Assembly (NCBI GenBank): GCA_031553195.1
Contig: JAVBLV010000001.1
Location: forward strand, 1 to 64,000
DNA: 64,000 nucleotides
Origin: JAVBLV01 sp031553195
GTDB taxonomy: Bacteria; Bacteroidota; Bacteroidia; Bacteroidales; P3
Direction: 5' to 3'
Shown here: positions 34,661 through 43,444 of the stretch, in pieces
How positions within the stretch are numbered: the first letter of the stretch is position 1
Layout of the letters: each line of letters opens with the position of its first letter
Position numbers and translations under genes: made by a program
Notes under the pieces: model-generated
Told to the model about the DNA's origin: nothing
The model's input: only the letters and a program-made list of their open reading frames with translations
Databases searched by the model: none

Positions 34661-34700
34661 TAAAATAAAAAGAGGTTGCTTTATAACTAAAGCAACCTCT
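34661..34700 (-). terminator. Rho-independent terminator after rpsT
   Basis: Perfect 13-bp stem AGAGGTTGCTTTA / TAAAGCAACCTCT with a 4-base loop; on the minus strand it is followed by TTTTTATTTT. Confidence 0.88.
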
Positions 34701-34765
34701 CCCCTAAACAAAAAATAAAACAACCAATTATTATGAAACGAAACTTTACCCGAAGGCAAGCAACA

Positions 34766-35017
34766 CTACATCACATTTACTTTTCTCATCAGTTTTGACT
34801 TTAAGTTGGAGGCTTTGTTTTTGTGAATTACAGAGCGTTTAGCCAACTTGTCGATGATGGATAACATTTTAGGTAGTTTTTCCGAAGCGATGGATTTATC
34901 TTCCAACGCTCTAAAATCACGCAAAGCATTACGCATTGTTTTAGCATAATATCTGTTTTCAATTCTTCTTTTTTCGTTAGAACGAATTCTTTTTTTTGCT
35001 GATTTATGATTTGCCAT
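34766..35017 (-). CDS. rpsT: Ribosomal protein S20
   Basis: Small-subunit protein that binds 16S rRNA early in assembly. The 83-residue, Lys/Arg-rich helical protein starts MANHKSAKKRIRSNEKRR and keeps the C-terminal IHKNKASNLKSKLMRKV block. It follows tRNA-Glu by about 20 bases and both probably share the promoter at 35197-35227; a strong terminator follows. Confidence 0.97.
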   Translation of the reverse strand: MANHKSAKKRIRSNEKRRIENRYYAKTMRNALRDFRALEDKSIASEKLPKMLSIIDKLAKRSVIHKNKASNLKSKLMRKVNVM

Positions 35018-35036
35018 ACTTTAACTTTGGATTTAG

Positions 35037-35111
35037 TACCCCGTAGGGGATTCGAACCCCTGATTTCCAGGATGAAAACCTGGCGTCCTGGGCCAGCTAG
35101 ACGAACGGGGC
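35037..35111 (-). tRNA. tRNA-Glu (UUC)
   Basis: Minus-strand cloverleaf: acceptor stem GCCCCGT / ACGGGGT (with a G-U closing pair), D-stem GTCT/GGAC, anticodon stem CCAGG / CCTGG with loop TTTTCAT (anticodon TTC), T-arm AGGGG-TTCGAAT-CCCCT. CCA is not encoded. It is co-oriented with rpsT. Confidence 0.96.
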
Positions 35112-35196
35112 GTCTATATTCATAAAATTGCTTTTATTTTTTTCTTGCTCAATTTGCAAGTTCCATATTCATAGGAATTGTTTCAAATTGGGATTG

Positions 35197-35227
35197 CAAA
35201 AGTACTACTTTTTTTGATACTAACAAA
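35197..35227 (-). promoter_or_regulatory. Bacteroidota-type promoter for tRNA-Glu and rpsT
   Basis: On the minus strand TTTG (35227-35224), 19-base spacer, TACTTTTG (35204-35197): close to the consensus. Confidence 0.7.
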
Positions 35228-35243
35228 TTTTTCTTGAAAAAAT

Positions 35244-35915
35244 TTATTCAACATCTGCTTGAAAACGGAATCCTAATCGCTTTCCTGTGGCTAACTTACT
35301 GTTATCGAATGCAGCTTTCATCTCGGAAACGGAAACAACTTTAACTTCGTCATAAGGCGGCGTCAATAAATCGAAATTGACGGTATAGAGCATTGCCGAT
35401 TGTATAATTTCCTGAATGGAGTCTACGCTAATAATTGACGAATGAAAATTATTATATAGAAGTCCTATTTCCTTTTTTCCCTCTATAAAATAGTGCCTTT
35501 CTTTGTTAATGAAAACTCTCCCTATTAGATATCCTAAATCATTATCGCGATTATAGTTGAATGAATCGGCCAGAAAGTTATAGATATTAATGACTCCACA
35601 ATAAGAACGATCTTTATTTTCTTTGATATAAGAAGTTTTCATTACTTCATGATCTCGGGAAAATTCAAAAATATTGGTGTGCATTACAAAAATCAGAATA
35701 TCGCTGGCAAATCGGACTTCAAACTCATAATCGCCTCTGTTTCTGAATTCGAAATGTAAGGAATTATTGATTTGTTTGGCGTGTTCGCTAAATTCTGTAA
35801 TAATTGCCTTGGTTCGTTCTCTGAATATATTGAAGACATCAAGCGTTTGCTCGTATATATCTTGCTTGAGTATCGCTTTGTTAAAAACGTGTTGAAGGAT
35901 GTTTTCTGGGATCAT
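35244..35915 (-). CDS. Conserved-looking cytoplasmic protein, function unknown
   Basis: A 223-residue protein without signal peptide or membrane segment. I use the ATG at 35915 (MIPENILQHVFNKAIL) because the longer frame would read back through the terminator and coding end of the ferredoxin gene. It is an alpha/beta protein with a charged N-terminal helix and several strands (FEFRNRGDYEFEVRF, RSYCGVINIYNF, YLIGRVFINKERHYF). I do not recognise a family. It follows the ferredoxin gene on the same strand after its terminator. Confidence 0.6.
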   Translation of the reverse strand: MIPENILQHVFNKAILKQDIYEQTLDVFNIFRERTKAIITEFSEHAKQINNSLHFEFRNRGDYEFEVRFASDILIFVMHTNIFEFSRDHEVMKTSYIKENKDRSYCGVINIYNFLADSFNYNRDNDLGYLIGRVFINKERHYFIEGKKEIGLLYNNFHSSIISVDSIQEIIQSAMLYTVNFDLLTPPYDEVKVVSVSEMKAAFDNSKLATGKRLGFRFQADVE

Positions 35916-35933
35916 AAAGAGAAATAGTTGTTT

Positions 35934-35972
35934 TAAATAAAAAGCCTCGATATCGACTAACGAATCGAGGCT
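35934..35972 (-). terminator. Rho-independent terminator after the ferredoxin gene
   Basis: Minus strand: AAGCCTCGAT pairs perfectly with ATCGAGGCTT across an 11-base loop, followed by TTTATTT. Confidence 0.82.
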
Positions 35973-35994
35973 TAAGAAGATAAAATCATGTTGC

Positions 35995-36162
35995 TTATGC
36001 AGGAACAATAGCCTCTACAGGACAAACGTCTGCGCATGCGCCACATTCTGTACAAACTTCGGGATCTATTTTGTAAATATCGCCTTCCGAAATAGCAGAT
36101 ACAGGGCATTCATCTATACATGTGCCACAAGCTGCACAATCTTCTGTGATTTTGTAAGCCAT
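35995..36162 (-). CDS. Ferredoxin with two [4Fe-4S] clusters, 55 residues
   Basis: Small electron carrier of clostridial type. The 55-residue reading (start ATG at 36162) begins MAYKITEDC and has two complete cluster motifs C-x2-C-x2-C-x3-CP: CAACGTCIDECP (Cys9-19) and CTECGACADVCP. It serves low-potential electron transfer in the cytoplasm, as in anaerobes with pyruvate:ferredoxin oxidoreductase. A -7 element is upstream and a terminator immediately after, so it is a complete single-gene unit. Confidence 0.95.
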   Translation of the reverse strand: MAYKITEDCAACGTCIDECPVSAISEGDIYKIDPEVCTECGACADVCPVEAIVPA

Positions 36163-36195
36163 AATTTTTCAATTTTAAGATTTATAATTCAGTTG

Positions 36196-36203
36196 CAAAT
36201 ATA
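36196..36203 (-). promoter_or_regulatory. -7 element (TATATTTG) for the ferredoxin gene
   Basis: Minus-strand TATATTTG about 34 bases before the start codon. Confidence 0.45.
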
Positions 36204-36398
36204 GGCTTTTTCCAAATATCGTGATCCTAAAATTCTTGATTTGTACTAAAGATATTTTAATACTCGCGTTCAATTATTTATAATTCAGCCAATTAAATTT
36301 GTGCACATTTGAAAATATTATAATGTTAAATATTGTGGGAAAAGAATGTTTTCGGATTTTTCAGAGACCGTTTTTGAATTTACTCAGAGGTTTTTTCT

Positions 36399-36857
36399 TT
36401 ACAAGATGTTTTGGATAAATGTCGAAACGTTTTCGGAATTTATAAAAATCCACTCTTTTACATTGTTACTTGCGGTTTTTACAATTATCATGTTGTCCGT
36501 AAGCGCAGGAAGTTGCTCCAGGGCTGAGAAACTGTCGTAATATGAAAAAAGTTTTTGGACGAGAATAGGGTTGGCGTTTTCTTTGTCGGAATATATAAAT
36601 GTAAATTGGGGAACTAAATGAGGATTTTGAATCAAATAGTTAAGTAAAACATGCTGAGCCTCTAATACGCATCCGGAGCATGATAATCGGGATAATAATA
36701 TGAAATAATGCTCTCCTTCCGGGATTTCAAGCTGGAACTCCTTTTGTAAATAATTTGAAAAGATACCGGTTTTAGTATCCTTTTCTTGACAAGATAAAAA
36801 GAGCGCGCCGGTCATTAGAATCAAATAAAAAACAAATCTTTTGCTACATCTCATCAT
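36399..36857 (-). CDS. Small lipoprotein with a CxxC motif, function unknown
   Basis: A 152-residue lipoprotein (lipobox LFLSC, near residue 23). The motif LSRLSCSGCVLEAQ holds CSGC at the start of a helix after a strand (HYFILL), as in thioredoxin-like folds, and the segment around FTFIYSDKE gives the next strand. It may be a reduced-size thioredoxin-like periplasmic redox protein, but the cis-Pro region is not obvious. Its start lies inside the end of the DUF4221 gene (14-base overlap), so the two are translated together. An ATG follows directly at 36854 as an alternative start. Confidence 0.68.
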   Translation of the reverse strand: MMRCSKRFVFYLILMTGALFLSCQEKDTKTGIFSNYLQKEFQLEIPEGEHYFILLSRLSCSGCVLEAQHVLLNYLIQNPHLVPQFTFIYSDKENANPILVQKLFSYYDSFSALEQLPALTDNMIIVKTASNNVKEWIFINSENVSTFIQNIL

Positions 36858-38046
36858 TTGTTTGTTTGAATATTTTACTTTTGATTTCGTTCGCGGCTTT
36901 TGTAGCTCTATCCGAAGGTTTTACAAAATGGACATTAAATAATTGCATGTATAAATGCGGTTCCTTCAAATCAGAAGATTTATATCCGATATAAACGCCT
37001 TCTTTTGCTATAAAAATCCGGTCGAATAAATATTTTGATCCGTCAAAAATTTGTTCGGATATGAATTTTAAATTTTTGTCATAAACCAAGATTGCAAAAT
37101 CCCTTTCGGAAGCGGCTTTTTGAGGGAAGACCAATATGCGATAGAAAAGTTGATGGAATGAGTCATAAAAGAATCCGTTATACACGTAATTTGAAAATAT
37201 GTAATTGAGTAAGTACTTTCTACTGTGTAAATTGTATCCGGACGTATCAAAAGGAACAAAATGAGAAACATGTTCGGAGGAGCATTCTACCGATTTTATA
37301 AGATTTTGATCTTCATAAATATATATGCTATTACTATGAGAGAAAGATTGGTATAAATATTTGCCGTCGGTAGTTAAGAAACTTCCTTCCCTTTGATAGT
37401 AATATTCCTGTTTGTATTTTTCAGGATATTTCCCAAAAACAGAGGTTGCAATTGCAGTGTCCCCCGCAAATGTAATTTCAATCAGCGATGGTTTTGAAAA
37501 TTTTGATTGTAAGTCCGATAGAGAACTCCAACTCCCTAAAGAGATATATAACCTGTTTTGTATAAAAATGGGCGTGTAATAACCGGAAAGTATTTGCAAA
37601 TATAAATCCCCGTCTTTCCAGTGAATCTCGCATCCATTACGGACACACTCTTTCAGATTGATATAAAATAAGAAATTCGGATAATACGAGTGGCTCGTCA
37701 GAAAAATTTTATTGGGGTTGAACATATAAAAATAACAAACGTCCGACGTTATTTCGGAAAAAAGAGGATCTTTCAAATTAATGTGCATAGCTGTGTCCCA
37801 CTCATTATTGTTTGTTTTTTGATAAATAACGTAATTCCCCTCCTCTTTGAAGTTCATTCCTACCAATAGTTTGTCTTTATCAAAAATTGCATCCATGCTA
37901 TATGGAGCCAATGGATGCTGATCTGCATTCAGAAATGTATAAATGTCTTTTGGTTCAAATACGACTACTTCTCTTTTTTGTGAACAAGAAAAAACGATAA
38001 GACAAAAGAAAAGCAATACAAATAGGAGTCTGGGAATTTTTTTCAT
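36844..38046 (-). CDS. DUF4221-like lipoprotein
   Basis: A 400-residue lipoprotein (lipobox LIVFSC, ~Cys21) of a Bacteroidota family resembling DUF4221, function unknown. The body is beta-rich with repeated aromatic strands (YVIYQKTNN, FLTTDGKYLYQSF, IYIYEDQNL, FAILVYDKNLKF), suggesting a beta-propeller. It is coupled by a 14-base overlap to the CxxC lipoprotein gene. Such propeller-lipoprotein plus thioredoxin-like pairs are frequent in gut Bacteroidota, but their job is unclear. Confidence 0.68.
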   Translation of the reverse strand: MKKIPRLLFVLLFFCLIVFSCSQKREVVVFEPKDIYTFLNADQHPLAPYSMDAIFDKDKLLVGMNFKEEGNYVIYQKTNNNEWDTAMHINLKDPLFSEITSDVCYFYMFNPNKIFLTSHSYYPNFLFYINLKECVRNGCEIHWKDGDLYLQILSGYYTPIFIQNRLYISLGSWSSLSDLQSKFSKPSLIEITFAGDTAIATSVFGKYPEKYKQEYYYQREGSFLTTDGKYLYQSFSHSNSIYIYEDQNLIKSVECSSEHVSHFVPFDTSGYNLHSRKYLLNYIFSNYVYNGFFYDSFHQLFYRILVFPQKAASERDFAILVYDKNLKFISEQIFDGSKYLFDRIFIAKEGVYIGYKSSDLKEPHLYMQLFNVHFVKPSDRATKAANEIKSKIFKQTNDEM

Positions 38047-39017
38047 GAAGTTGTAAATTATTGGGAATTGCGATGAATCTACTAATAGTTTAAGTTATTT
38101 TCACGTTAGGAACTTATCTCCAAATTCTGTGGCTTAAGAGTTTTTGATTTCGACCGGACTCATTTAATGGAAAATTGAAAGTGTTTTAACCTTATTAAAT
38201 AATTGAATAAAATGGTTTATGGCTTAAAGTTTAGGTTGTTTCCTCATTACTAATTACTAGTTGCTAATTCTCAATCCCCTTCTAACTTTAGAAACTTTTA
38301 AACACTATAAATGCTCAATCTCAAAATGTACCATTCCCTCATTTACACTTTTCTCTTTTCGTTCTCCGATTGCATTTATTAAGACTTCAGTCCATGGTTA
38401 TTTCATCTTCTCAAAATCTTTTGGATAAAGGTTATTTCTGAAATTGAAAGAAAATTAAGCGTTATTTTTTAGTACCTATAATAACAAAAAAACTAATTTT
38501 GAAATTTTCCCGAAAAACAAAGTTAAAGAAAAAAAGTTAGCCAAATAAATAATTTATTTTAGGAGGCATACTTTTTGAAAAATACAAATTATCTGACTTT
38601 TAAATGAAATGGAAACCGCTCCATTTGAATACTTATTTGGAAATAAAAACAATTATTCCGTTAAAAAACAATTTGTTATAGTTTTGTATTTTTTATTGCA
38701 TAGAGCGGACTCGTAAAAAGTCGTTTTTTACCGCTCGGAACCTCTTTTATAAATCATTTAGAAGGTTTCTAGTTGTTTCTTAAAGTAAATTATAAATGAT
38801 AAATAGATCTTTTGACTTACAATATAATACAAAAATAATTCTTGTAATTATCTGTTAATCAATATGTATAAAGTGTCTTCCAAAGTAATTAACAATAGTA
38901 TGTTGAAAAAACGTTTCGAGCAGGTTTTATGCATATTAATAATTCGTGTAATTTTACATATTTATTTGTGGTCATGTTATTTGATTACACAGTATTAAAA
39001 GTATTTACGTAATAATT
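38047..39017. other. 970-base non-coding region before ftsZ
   Basis: Contains a second-family repeat copy (38164-38410), then AT-rich DNA. A -7-like TAGTTTTG lies at 38679-38686, and a long hairpin at 38703-38736 (GAGCGG / CCGCTC closing, inner GTAAAAA / TTTTTAC) would fall at the start of a ~330-base ftsZ leader. No gene seen. Confidence 0.5.
38164..38410 (+). repeat. Second repeat family, copy near 38 kb
   Basis: Aligns with 63151-63380 along its length: TTAATGGAAAAT start, AATTGAATAAA, GCTTAAAGTTTAGG, CCTCATTACTAATTACT, CTTCTAACTTTAGAAACTTT, AATGCTCAATCTCAAAAT and a final TTAAGACTT. Non-coding. Confidence 0.75.
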
Positions 39018-40646
39018 ATGGAACCGACTAATTACGATATGCAAAAAAGCACGTTACAATTTGAATCGCCTAAATATCAATCCTCTTTTATAAAAGTAAT
39101 TGGCGTTGGCGGCGGAGGGACGAACGCTGTCAATCACATGTATGACAAAGGAATACAGGGCGTTGATTTTATCATTTGTAATACTGATGATAAATCATTG
39201 GATAGTAGTCCCGTTCCAACGAAAATCAAGTTGGGGAAAAGCGGGTTGGGAGCAGGAAATATTCCTTCTGTAGCCCGCGATAGAGCGGCTGAAGTAGGAG
39301 AAGAAATTAAAGAATTGCTTTCGAATAATACTCAAATGCTTTTTATTACGGCAGGAATGGGGGGAGGCACGGGAACCGGCGCCGCTCCTGTAATTGCCCA
39401 GTTGGCGAAAGAAATCGAAATCGACGACGACGTTAACAGAATATTGGTGGTAGCAATTGTAACGCTTCCTTTCGGATTCGAAGGACGCCGGCGTCGCATT
39501 CAGGCCGAAGAAGGGATTAAGGAGCTAAGAAAATATGTCGATGCAATTCTTATTATTAATAATGATAAGTTACGCGATTTTGGGAAAATGGGGCTTCGCG
39601 AAGCATTTTCTAAAGCGGATGACATATTGCTGACGGCGGCAAAAGGGATTGCAGAAATTATTACGGTTAAATCATACATCAATATCGACTTCAGAGATGT
39701 GAATACCGTTATGCAGAGTAGCGGCGTTGCTTTGATGGGTTCTGGTTGTGCGGAAGGAGAAAATCGCGCGATTAAAGCTATTGAAATGGCGACAAGTTCG
39801 GCATTATTGAATGATAACAATATAAAAGGAGCAAAAAATATTCTTTTATATTTGGCTTCGGGTACAGAAGAAATTGATATGGATGAAATAGGCGAAATTA
39901 CCGATTATATCCATCAAGAAGCAGATAGGGAGGTGGATGTAATATGGGGCGCCGGATTTGATGAATCGCTTGGAAATAGATTGAGTATAACGTTAATAGC
40001 TACAGGATTCGACACAAAAGAATTCGAACCCACGCCAATCAGGCCAAGAACGGTTTTAGAAGCTACTCCCGAAATTCCGGTTAAGGTTCCTGTAAAGGCA
40101 AATCACATTCTTGAAGTGGAGAAAGAGCGAGAAGATATTAAAATTACAAGAGACATTGTAACAGAGGTATCAAGTTCGGTTGCCGAATCGAATGAACTGG
40201 AATTTATCGTTAAAAAATCCGAAACTACTACCATTTTGCAAGAACAGACGCTTAAACAACAGGAGGAAGAGGTTGTTGCAGAAAGTCAAAGCGATGTAAA
40301 CGAGGTTAAGGAACTTTTTCCGGATAATAATGAACCCTTCATTAAGCAAACGATAACGGTAAAAGAAGAAAAGGAAGAAATTCCTCTTCCTTATCTGGCA
40401 CAGAAAGCGGTTAGTCATGAAGAATTTGTTCGCGAAAGAGCAAGACGGATGAACGAAGTAAGTATAAAGCTACAAACGCCGAAAGGTTTGGAGGAATTGG
40501 AAAAAATACCTGCTTATCAAATGTTCGGATTGGATATTAAGGAACCTGAACATTCAAGTAAGTCAGAAATATCCAATATGACAATTAATGATAAATCGGA
40601 ACTCAAGGAAGGTGGTAACTCCTTTATTTATGATCAACCGGACTAA
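39018..40646 (+). CDS. ftsZ: Cell division GTPase FtsZ
   Basis: Tubulin-like GTPase that forms the division ring. The 542-residue chain has the nucleotide loop GVGGGGTNAVNHM (~29-41), the tubulin signature GGGTGTGAAP (~115-125) and the T7 region NIDFRDV. A long variable linker rich in Glu/Val (about 335-500) and the Bacteroidota-style end NSFIYDQPD follow; IPAYQMFGLDI near residue 500 may bind partners. It stands alone here, without ftsA or other dcw genes beside it. Confidence 0.97.
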   Translation: MEPTNYDMQKSTLQFESPKYQSSFIKVIGVGGGGTNAVNHMYDKGIQGVDFIICNTDDKSLDSSPVPTKIKLGKSGLGAGNIPSVARDRAAEVGEEIKELLSNNTQMLFITAGMGGGTGTGAAPVIAQLAKEIEIDDDVNRILVVAIVTLPFGFEGRRRRIQAEEGIKELRKYVDAILIINNDKLRDFGKMGLREAFSKADDILLTAAKGIAEIITVKSYINIDFRDVNTVMQSSGVALMGSGCAEGENRAIKAIEMATSSALLNDNNIKGAKNILLYLASGTEEIDMDEIGEITDYIHQEADREVDVIWGAGFDESLGNRLSITLIATGFDTKEFEPTPIRPRTVLEATPEIPVKVPVKANHILEVEKEREDIKITRDIVTEVSSSVAESNELEFIVKKSETTTILQEQTLKQQEEEVVAESQSDVNEVKELFPDNNEPFIKQTITVKEEKEEIPLPYLAQKAVSHEEFVRERARRMNEVSIKLQTPKGLEELEKIPAYQMFGLDIKEPEHSSKSEISNMTINDKSELKEGGNSFIYDQPD

Positions 40647-40678
40647 GATCGTTTGAGATTCTGAATTTTATGTTTTTT

Positions 40679-40720
40679 CTAAAAATGTTTTTTCGGGTGT
40701 TCCTGGGAAAACATTTTTAG
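40679..40720 (+). terminator. Hairpin after ftsZ, possible terminator
   Basis: Perfect 13-bp inverted repeat CTAAAAATGTTTT / AAAACATTTTTAG around a 16-base loop, 33 bases after the ftsZ stop. AT-rich and without a clear T-run, so only a candidate. Confidence 0.4.
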
Positions 40721-40858
40721 GATTTTCCGGTAATGTTCTTTTCTCGCAGCCCGTTTAGCATAAATAATTTATAGATAATATAATGAATAGCGTTTGCGGA
40801 AACATTTTAATATCAAATAATCGCAATAAACTCTCCTTCTCTCCTTAAATCAAAATCT

Positions 40859-41863
40859 ATGCGAAAAAGTTTTTATTTTATTTTTGTCTTGTTTTTCTTC
40901 AATTTAGGACTATCGTGTTCCCAGCCTAGCCAAAAGAAAGTTCGGTTCACAGGAGGAGCCCAGGGAACATACTATGCCATAACTTATTTTGACGCGGAAG
41001 GTAGAAATTTTCAGCCTGAGGTTATCGAATTTCTCAAGCGTTTTGATCAGGTTGCATCTCTTTGGGAAAAAAATTCTCTAATATTCAGAGTCAATAATAA
41101 TCAAGAGGTAGAGGTTGACGGCATCTTTGAAGATATTTTTCAAAAATCAATGAAAGTGTCAGAAGAAACCGGCGGCAAATTTGATATTACGGTTGGACCT
41201 CTTACCGCTGCCTGGGGATTTGGATTTTCAAATAAAGAAAAGCTTAACCAGCGTCAGATTGATAGTATCCTTCATTTTGTGAATTATAAATTGATACATA
41301 TTCAGAATGGGAGAGTGGTTAAACAAAACCCGAATATTCATATTGATTTTAACGCCATTGCAAAAGGTTATTCGGTTGATATGCTTGGGAAATTTTTTGA
41401 ATCGAAAAATATTGAAAATTTTTTAATTGATATCGGCGGAGAAGTATTGGCTAAAGGAACAAAGCCGGGTAACCTCGAATGGATAGTAGGCATTGAAAAA
41501 CCTACTCAGGATCAATATGCCGAACGCGAGGTGAAATCAAAAGTCAGGTTAAAAAATGCGGCTTTGGCAACGTCGGGCAATTATAGAAAATACTATGAAG
41601 AAAATGGCGTTCGTTATGCGCATACCATCGATCCTGAAACAGGTTATCCTGTTCAACACAGCTTGTTAAGCGTTTCTGTTCTGGCAAACGAATGTTGGAG
41701 GGCCGACGCATATGCCACTGCATTCATGGTTATGGGGATGGAAGAGGCGTTGAAATTTATTTCCCATCATCCGGAATTAGAGGCATATTTCATTTACTAT
41801 GAAGAAAATCAAATGAAAACGCTTGCAACAAAAGGATTTAAGAATTTCATAGTAGAAGATTAA
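40859..41863 (+). CDS. apbE: FAD:protein FMN transferase ApbE (lipoprotein)
   Basis: Attaches FMN from FAD to Thr residues of exported or membrane proteins; NqrB and NqrC are the classic targets, and their genes lie 1.6 kb on. The 334-residue lipoprotein (lipobox LGLSC) has the ApbE fold with GAQGTYYAITY, ETGGKFDITVGPL, DFNAIAKGYSVDML, NFLIDIGGEVLAKG and the metal-site block YAHTIDPETGYPV (here preceded by ALATSGNYRKYY). All key segments are intact. Confidence 0.95.
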   Translation: MRKSFYFIFVLFFFNLGLSCSQPSQKKVRFTGGAQGTYYAITYFDAEGRNFQPEVIEFLKRFDQVASLWEKNSLIFRVNNNQEVEVDGIFEDIFQKSMKVSEETGGKFDITVGPLTAAWGFGFSNKEKLNQRQIDSILHFVNYKLIHIQNGRVVKQNPNIHIDFNAIAKGYSVDMLGKFFESKNIENFLIDIGGEVLAKGTKPGNLEWIVGIEKPTQDQYAEREVKSKVRLKNAALATSGNYRKYYEENGVRYAHTIDPETGYPVQHSLLSVSVLANECWRADAYATAFMVMGMEEALKFISHHPELEAYFIYYEENQMKTLATKGFKNFIVED

Positions 41864-41962
41864 CAAATTTTTTCGACAAATCTTATAATTATCTGTGTTA
41901 CATCAAGTAAACAACATGTTTGCAAAAAGTACATTTCGTTTTTGCGGTTATATTGTCATATT

Positions 41963-41999
41963 TTCTCTCAAACTCTTTTCTTGAAAAATAACAGACAAC
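41963..41999 (-). repeat. Possible decayed fragment of the 162-bp palindromic element
   Basis: TCTCTCAAACTCTTTTCTTG and the bases up to GACAAC resemble one terminus of copy B (TCTTTCAAAATCTTTTCTTG). Only about 37 bases match and no second end is seen. Confidence 0.35.
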
Positions 42000-42023
42000 G
42001 TTTTCAAAGAATATAAAAATCAT

Positions 42024-42048
42024 TACTTTTGCAGGTATTATATTTTTG
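42024..42048 (+). promoter_or_regulatory. Two -7 elements before purE
   Basis: TACTTTTG (42024-42031) and TATTTTTG (42041-42048) both fit TAnnTTTG, 66-90 bases before purE. They may be alternative promoters. Confidence 0.4.
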
Positions 42049-42113
42049 CAGATTGCATAATGAAGAATGTAGTATAATGATAGAAAAATTTAAAATTATA
42101 ATCTTTAGATAAA

Positions 42114-42620
42114 ATGACTCCAAAAGTTAGCATTATTATGGGTAGCGTTTCTGATTTTAAGGTCATGGAAGCCTCCGCCAAGTTTTTTGACGAAATGGAA
42201 ATCCCTTTCGAAATAAATGCGCTGTCGGCGCACCGCACGCCCGACGAAGTCATTGCTTTTGCTGAAAATGCTCATAAAAGAGGAATAGAAGTCATTATTG
42301 CCGCCGCCGGAATGGCGGCTCATTTGCCGGGCGTAATTGCCGCAATTACTCCGTTGCCTGTTATAGGCGTTCCTATTAATGCCTCTCTCGACGGAATGGA
42401 TGCCGCTTTGGCTATTTTACAAATGCCTCCCGGAATTCCGGTAGCGACTGTCGCCATTAACGGCGCTCAAAATGCCGCTATTTTGGCAATGCAGATCATG
42501 GGAACCGGTAATCCCGAATTACGAAAAAAGACGCTTGATTTCAAGAAAAGCCTTAAAACTAAGATTGTAAAAGCAAACGAAGAATTGAGTCGAATTTCGT
42601 TCAAATATAAAACGAATTGA
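42114..42620 (+). CDS. purE: 5-(carboxyamino)imidazole ribonucleotide mutase
   Basis: Purine synthesis: moves the carboxyl group of N5-CAIR to give CAIR. The 168-residue length and motifs are those of class I PurE: IIMGSVSDFKVM, SAHRTPDEV (catalytic His), IAAAGMAAHLPGVIAA, PVIGVPI and INGAQNAAILA. The stop overlaps by one base the start of the next gene (TGATG). Confidence 0.97.
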   Translation: MTPKVSIIMGSVSDFKVMEASAKFFDEMEIPFEINALSAHRTPDEVIAFAENAHKRGIEVIIAAAGMAAHLPGVIAAITPLPVIGVPINASLDGMDAALAILQMPPGIPVATVAINGAQNAAILAMQIMGTGNPELRKKTLDFKKSLKTKIVKANEELSRISFKYKTN

Positions 42621-43189
42621 TGATAATAATAGGAATAACCGGAACGCTTGGGGCAGGAAAGGGAACCATTGTTGATTATCTGGTAACAGAAAAACAATTT
42701 GTCCATTTCTCGGCCAGGACATTTCTTTCCAAAGAAGTCGTTAAAAAAGGACTTCCTCTTAACCGTGATAATTTTACAAAAGTAGCAAATGATTTAAGAA
42801 CGGAAAATGGAGCTTCTTTTGTTATTGAAAGCCTTTATGCGGAAGCCGAAGCGATTAATGAAAACAGTATTTTGGAAAGCGTTCGTACGCTTGCTGAAAT
42901 AGAGTTCTTGAGGAAGAAAGAAAATTTTTATTTGTTTGCTGTAGACGCAGACCCTGAACTCCGGTATGAACGGATCAGACTCCGGGCATCGGAAACCGAC
43001 CATGTCTCGTTTGAGAAGTTTATAAAAGATGAACAAAGGGAAATGAAATCTGTTAATCCGAGTGAACAAAACCTGCAGGCATGTATTGAAAAAGCAGACT
43101 TTACTTTTTTGAATAATAGAAGCATACAAGATCTTGAAAAAGAAATAAATGATGTGTTGATTAAAATAGGAATTAAGAATAATAAATAG
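42620..43189 (+). CDS. P-loop nucleotide kinase-like protein
   Basis: A 189-residue protein with Walker A GITGTLGAGKGTIVDYL at the very start and the fold of small nucleoside/CoA kinases (AAA_18 / adenylate-kinase-like); the DADPELRYERIRLRAS segment resembles the LID side of such kinases. Substrate unknown. The ATG at 42620 overlaps the purE stop, showing translational coupling; an in-frame TTG three bases earlier is less likely. It ends 255 bases before nqrB. Confidence 0.8.
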   Translation: MIIIGITGTLGAGKGTIVDYLVTEKQFVHFSARTFLSKEVVKKGLPLNRDNFTKVANDLRTENGASFVIESLYAEAEAINENSILESVRTLAEIEFLRKKENFYLFAVDADPELRYERIRLRASETDHVSFEKFIKDEQREMKSVNPSEQNLQACIEKADFTFLNNRSIQDLEKEINDVLIKIGIKNNK

Positions 43190-43339
43190 ATATCGTTGTT
43201 TTTCTTCCTTAGATTTTAAATTTTCAATCCGGTGAATACATTCTTTATCTTGAGAATATTATTTTGATAAAGTATACGAAGTAATCAGGAAAAAAATTTG
43301 GATTTAAAACCCGACATGTCAAATATTATTTGGCATAAG

Positions 43340-43374
43340 CAGTTTCCTCCCTTCAGGAGGACGGAAGGAGGGCT
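43340..43374. repeat. Short hairpin repeat before nqrB
   Basis: TCCTCCCTTCAGGAGGA forms a 6-bp stem and continues into GGAAGGAGGGCTTG, a layout like the one at 47551-47582 in the nqrE-nqrF gap. Confidence 0.45.
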
Positions 43375-43444
43375 TGATTAAGAGTATTTTGTTGCTTAAA
43401 GATTAAACGGTTCAACAACTTAGCGACACAAGGATTAAACAATA

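Noticed and set aside
35916..36008. Longer start for the unknown gene ending at 35244
   Set aside because: The extra 31 codons read through the ferredoxin terminator and its stop codon; the ATG at 35915 is better.
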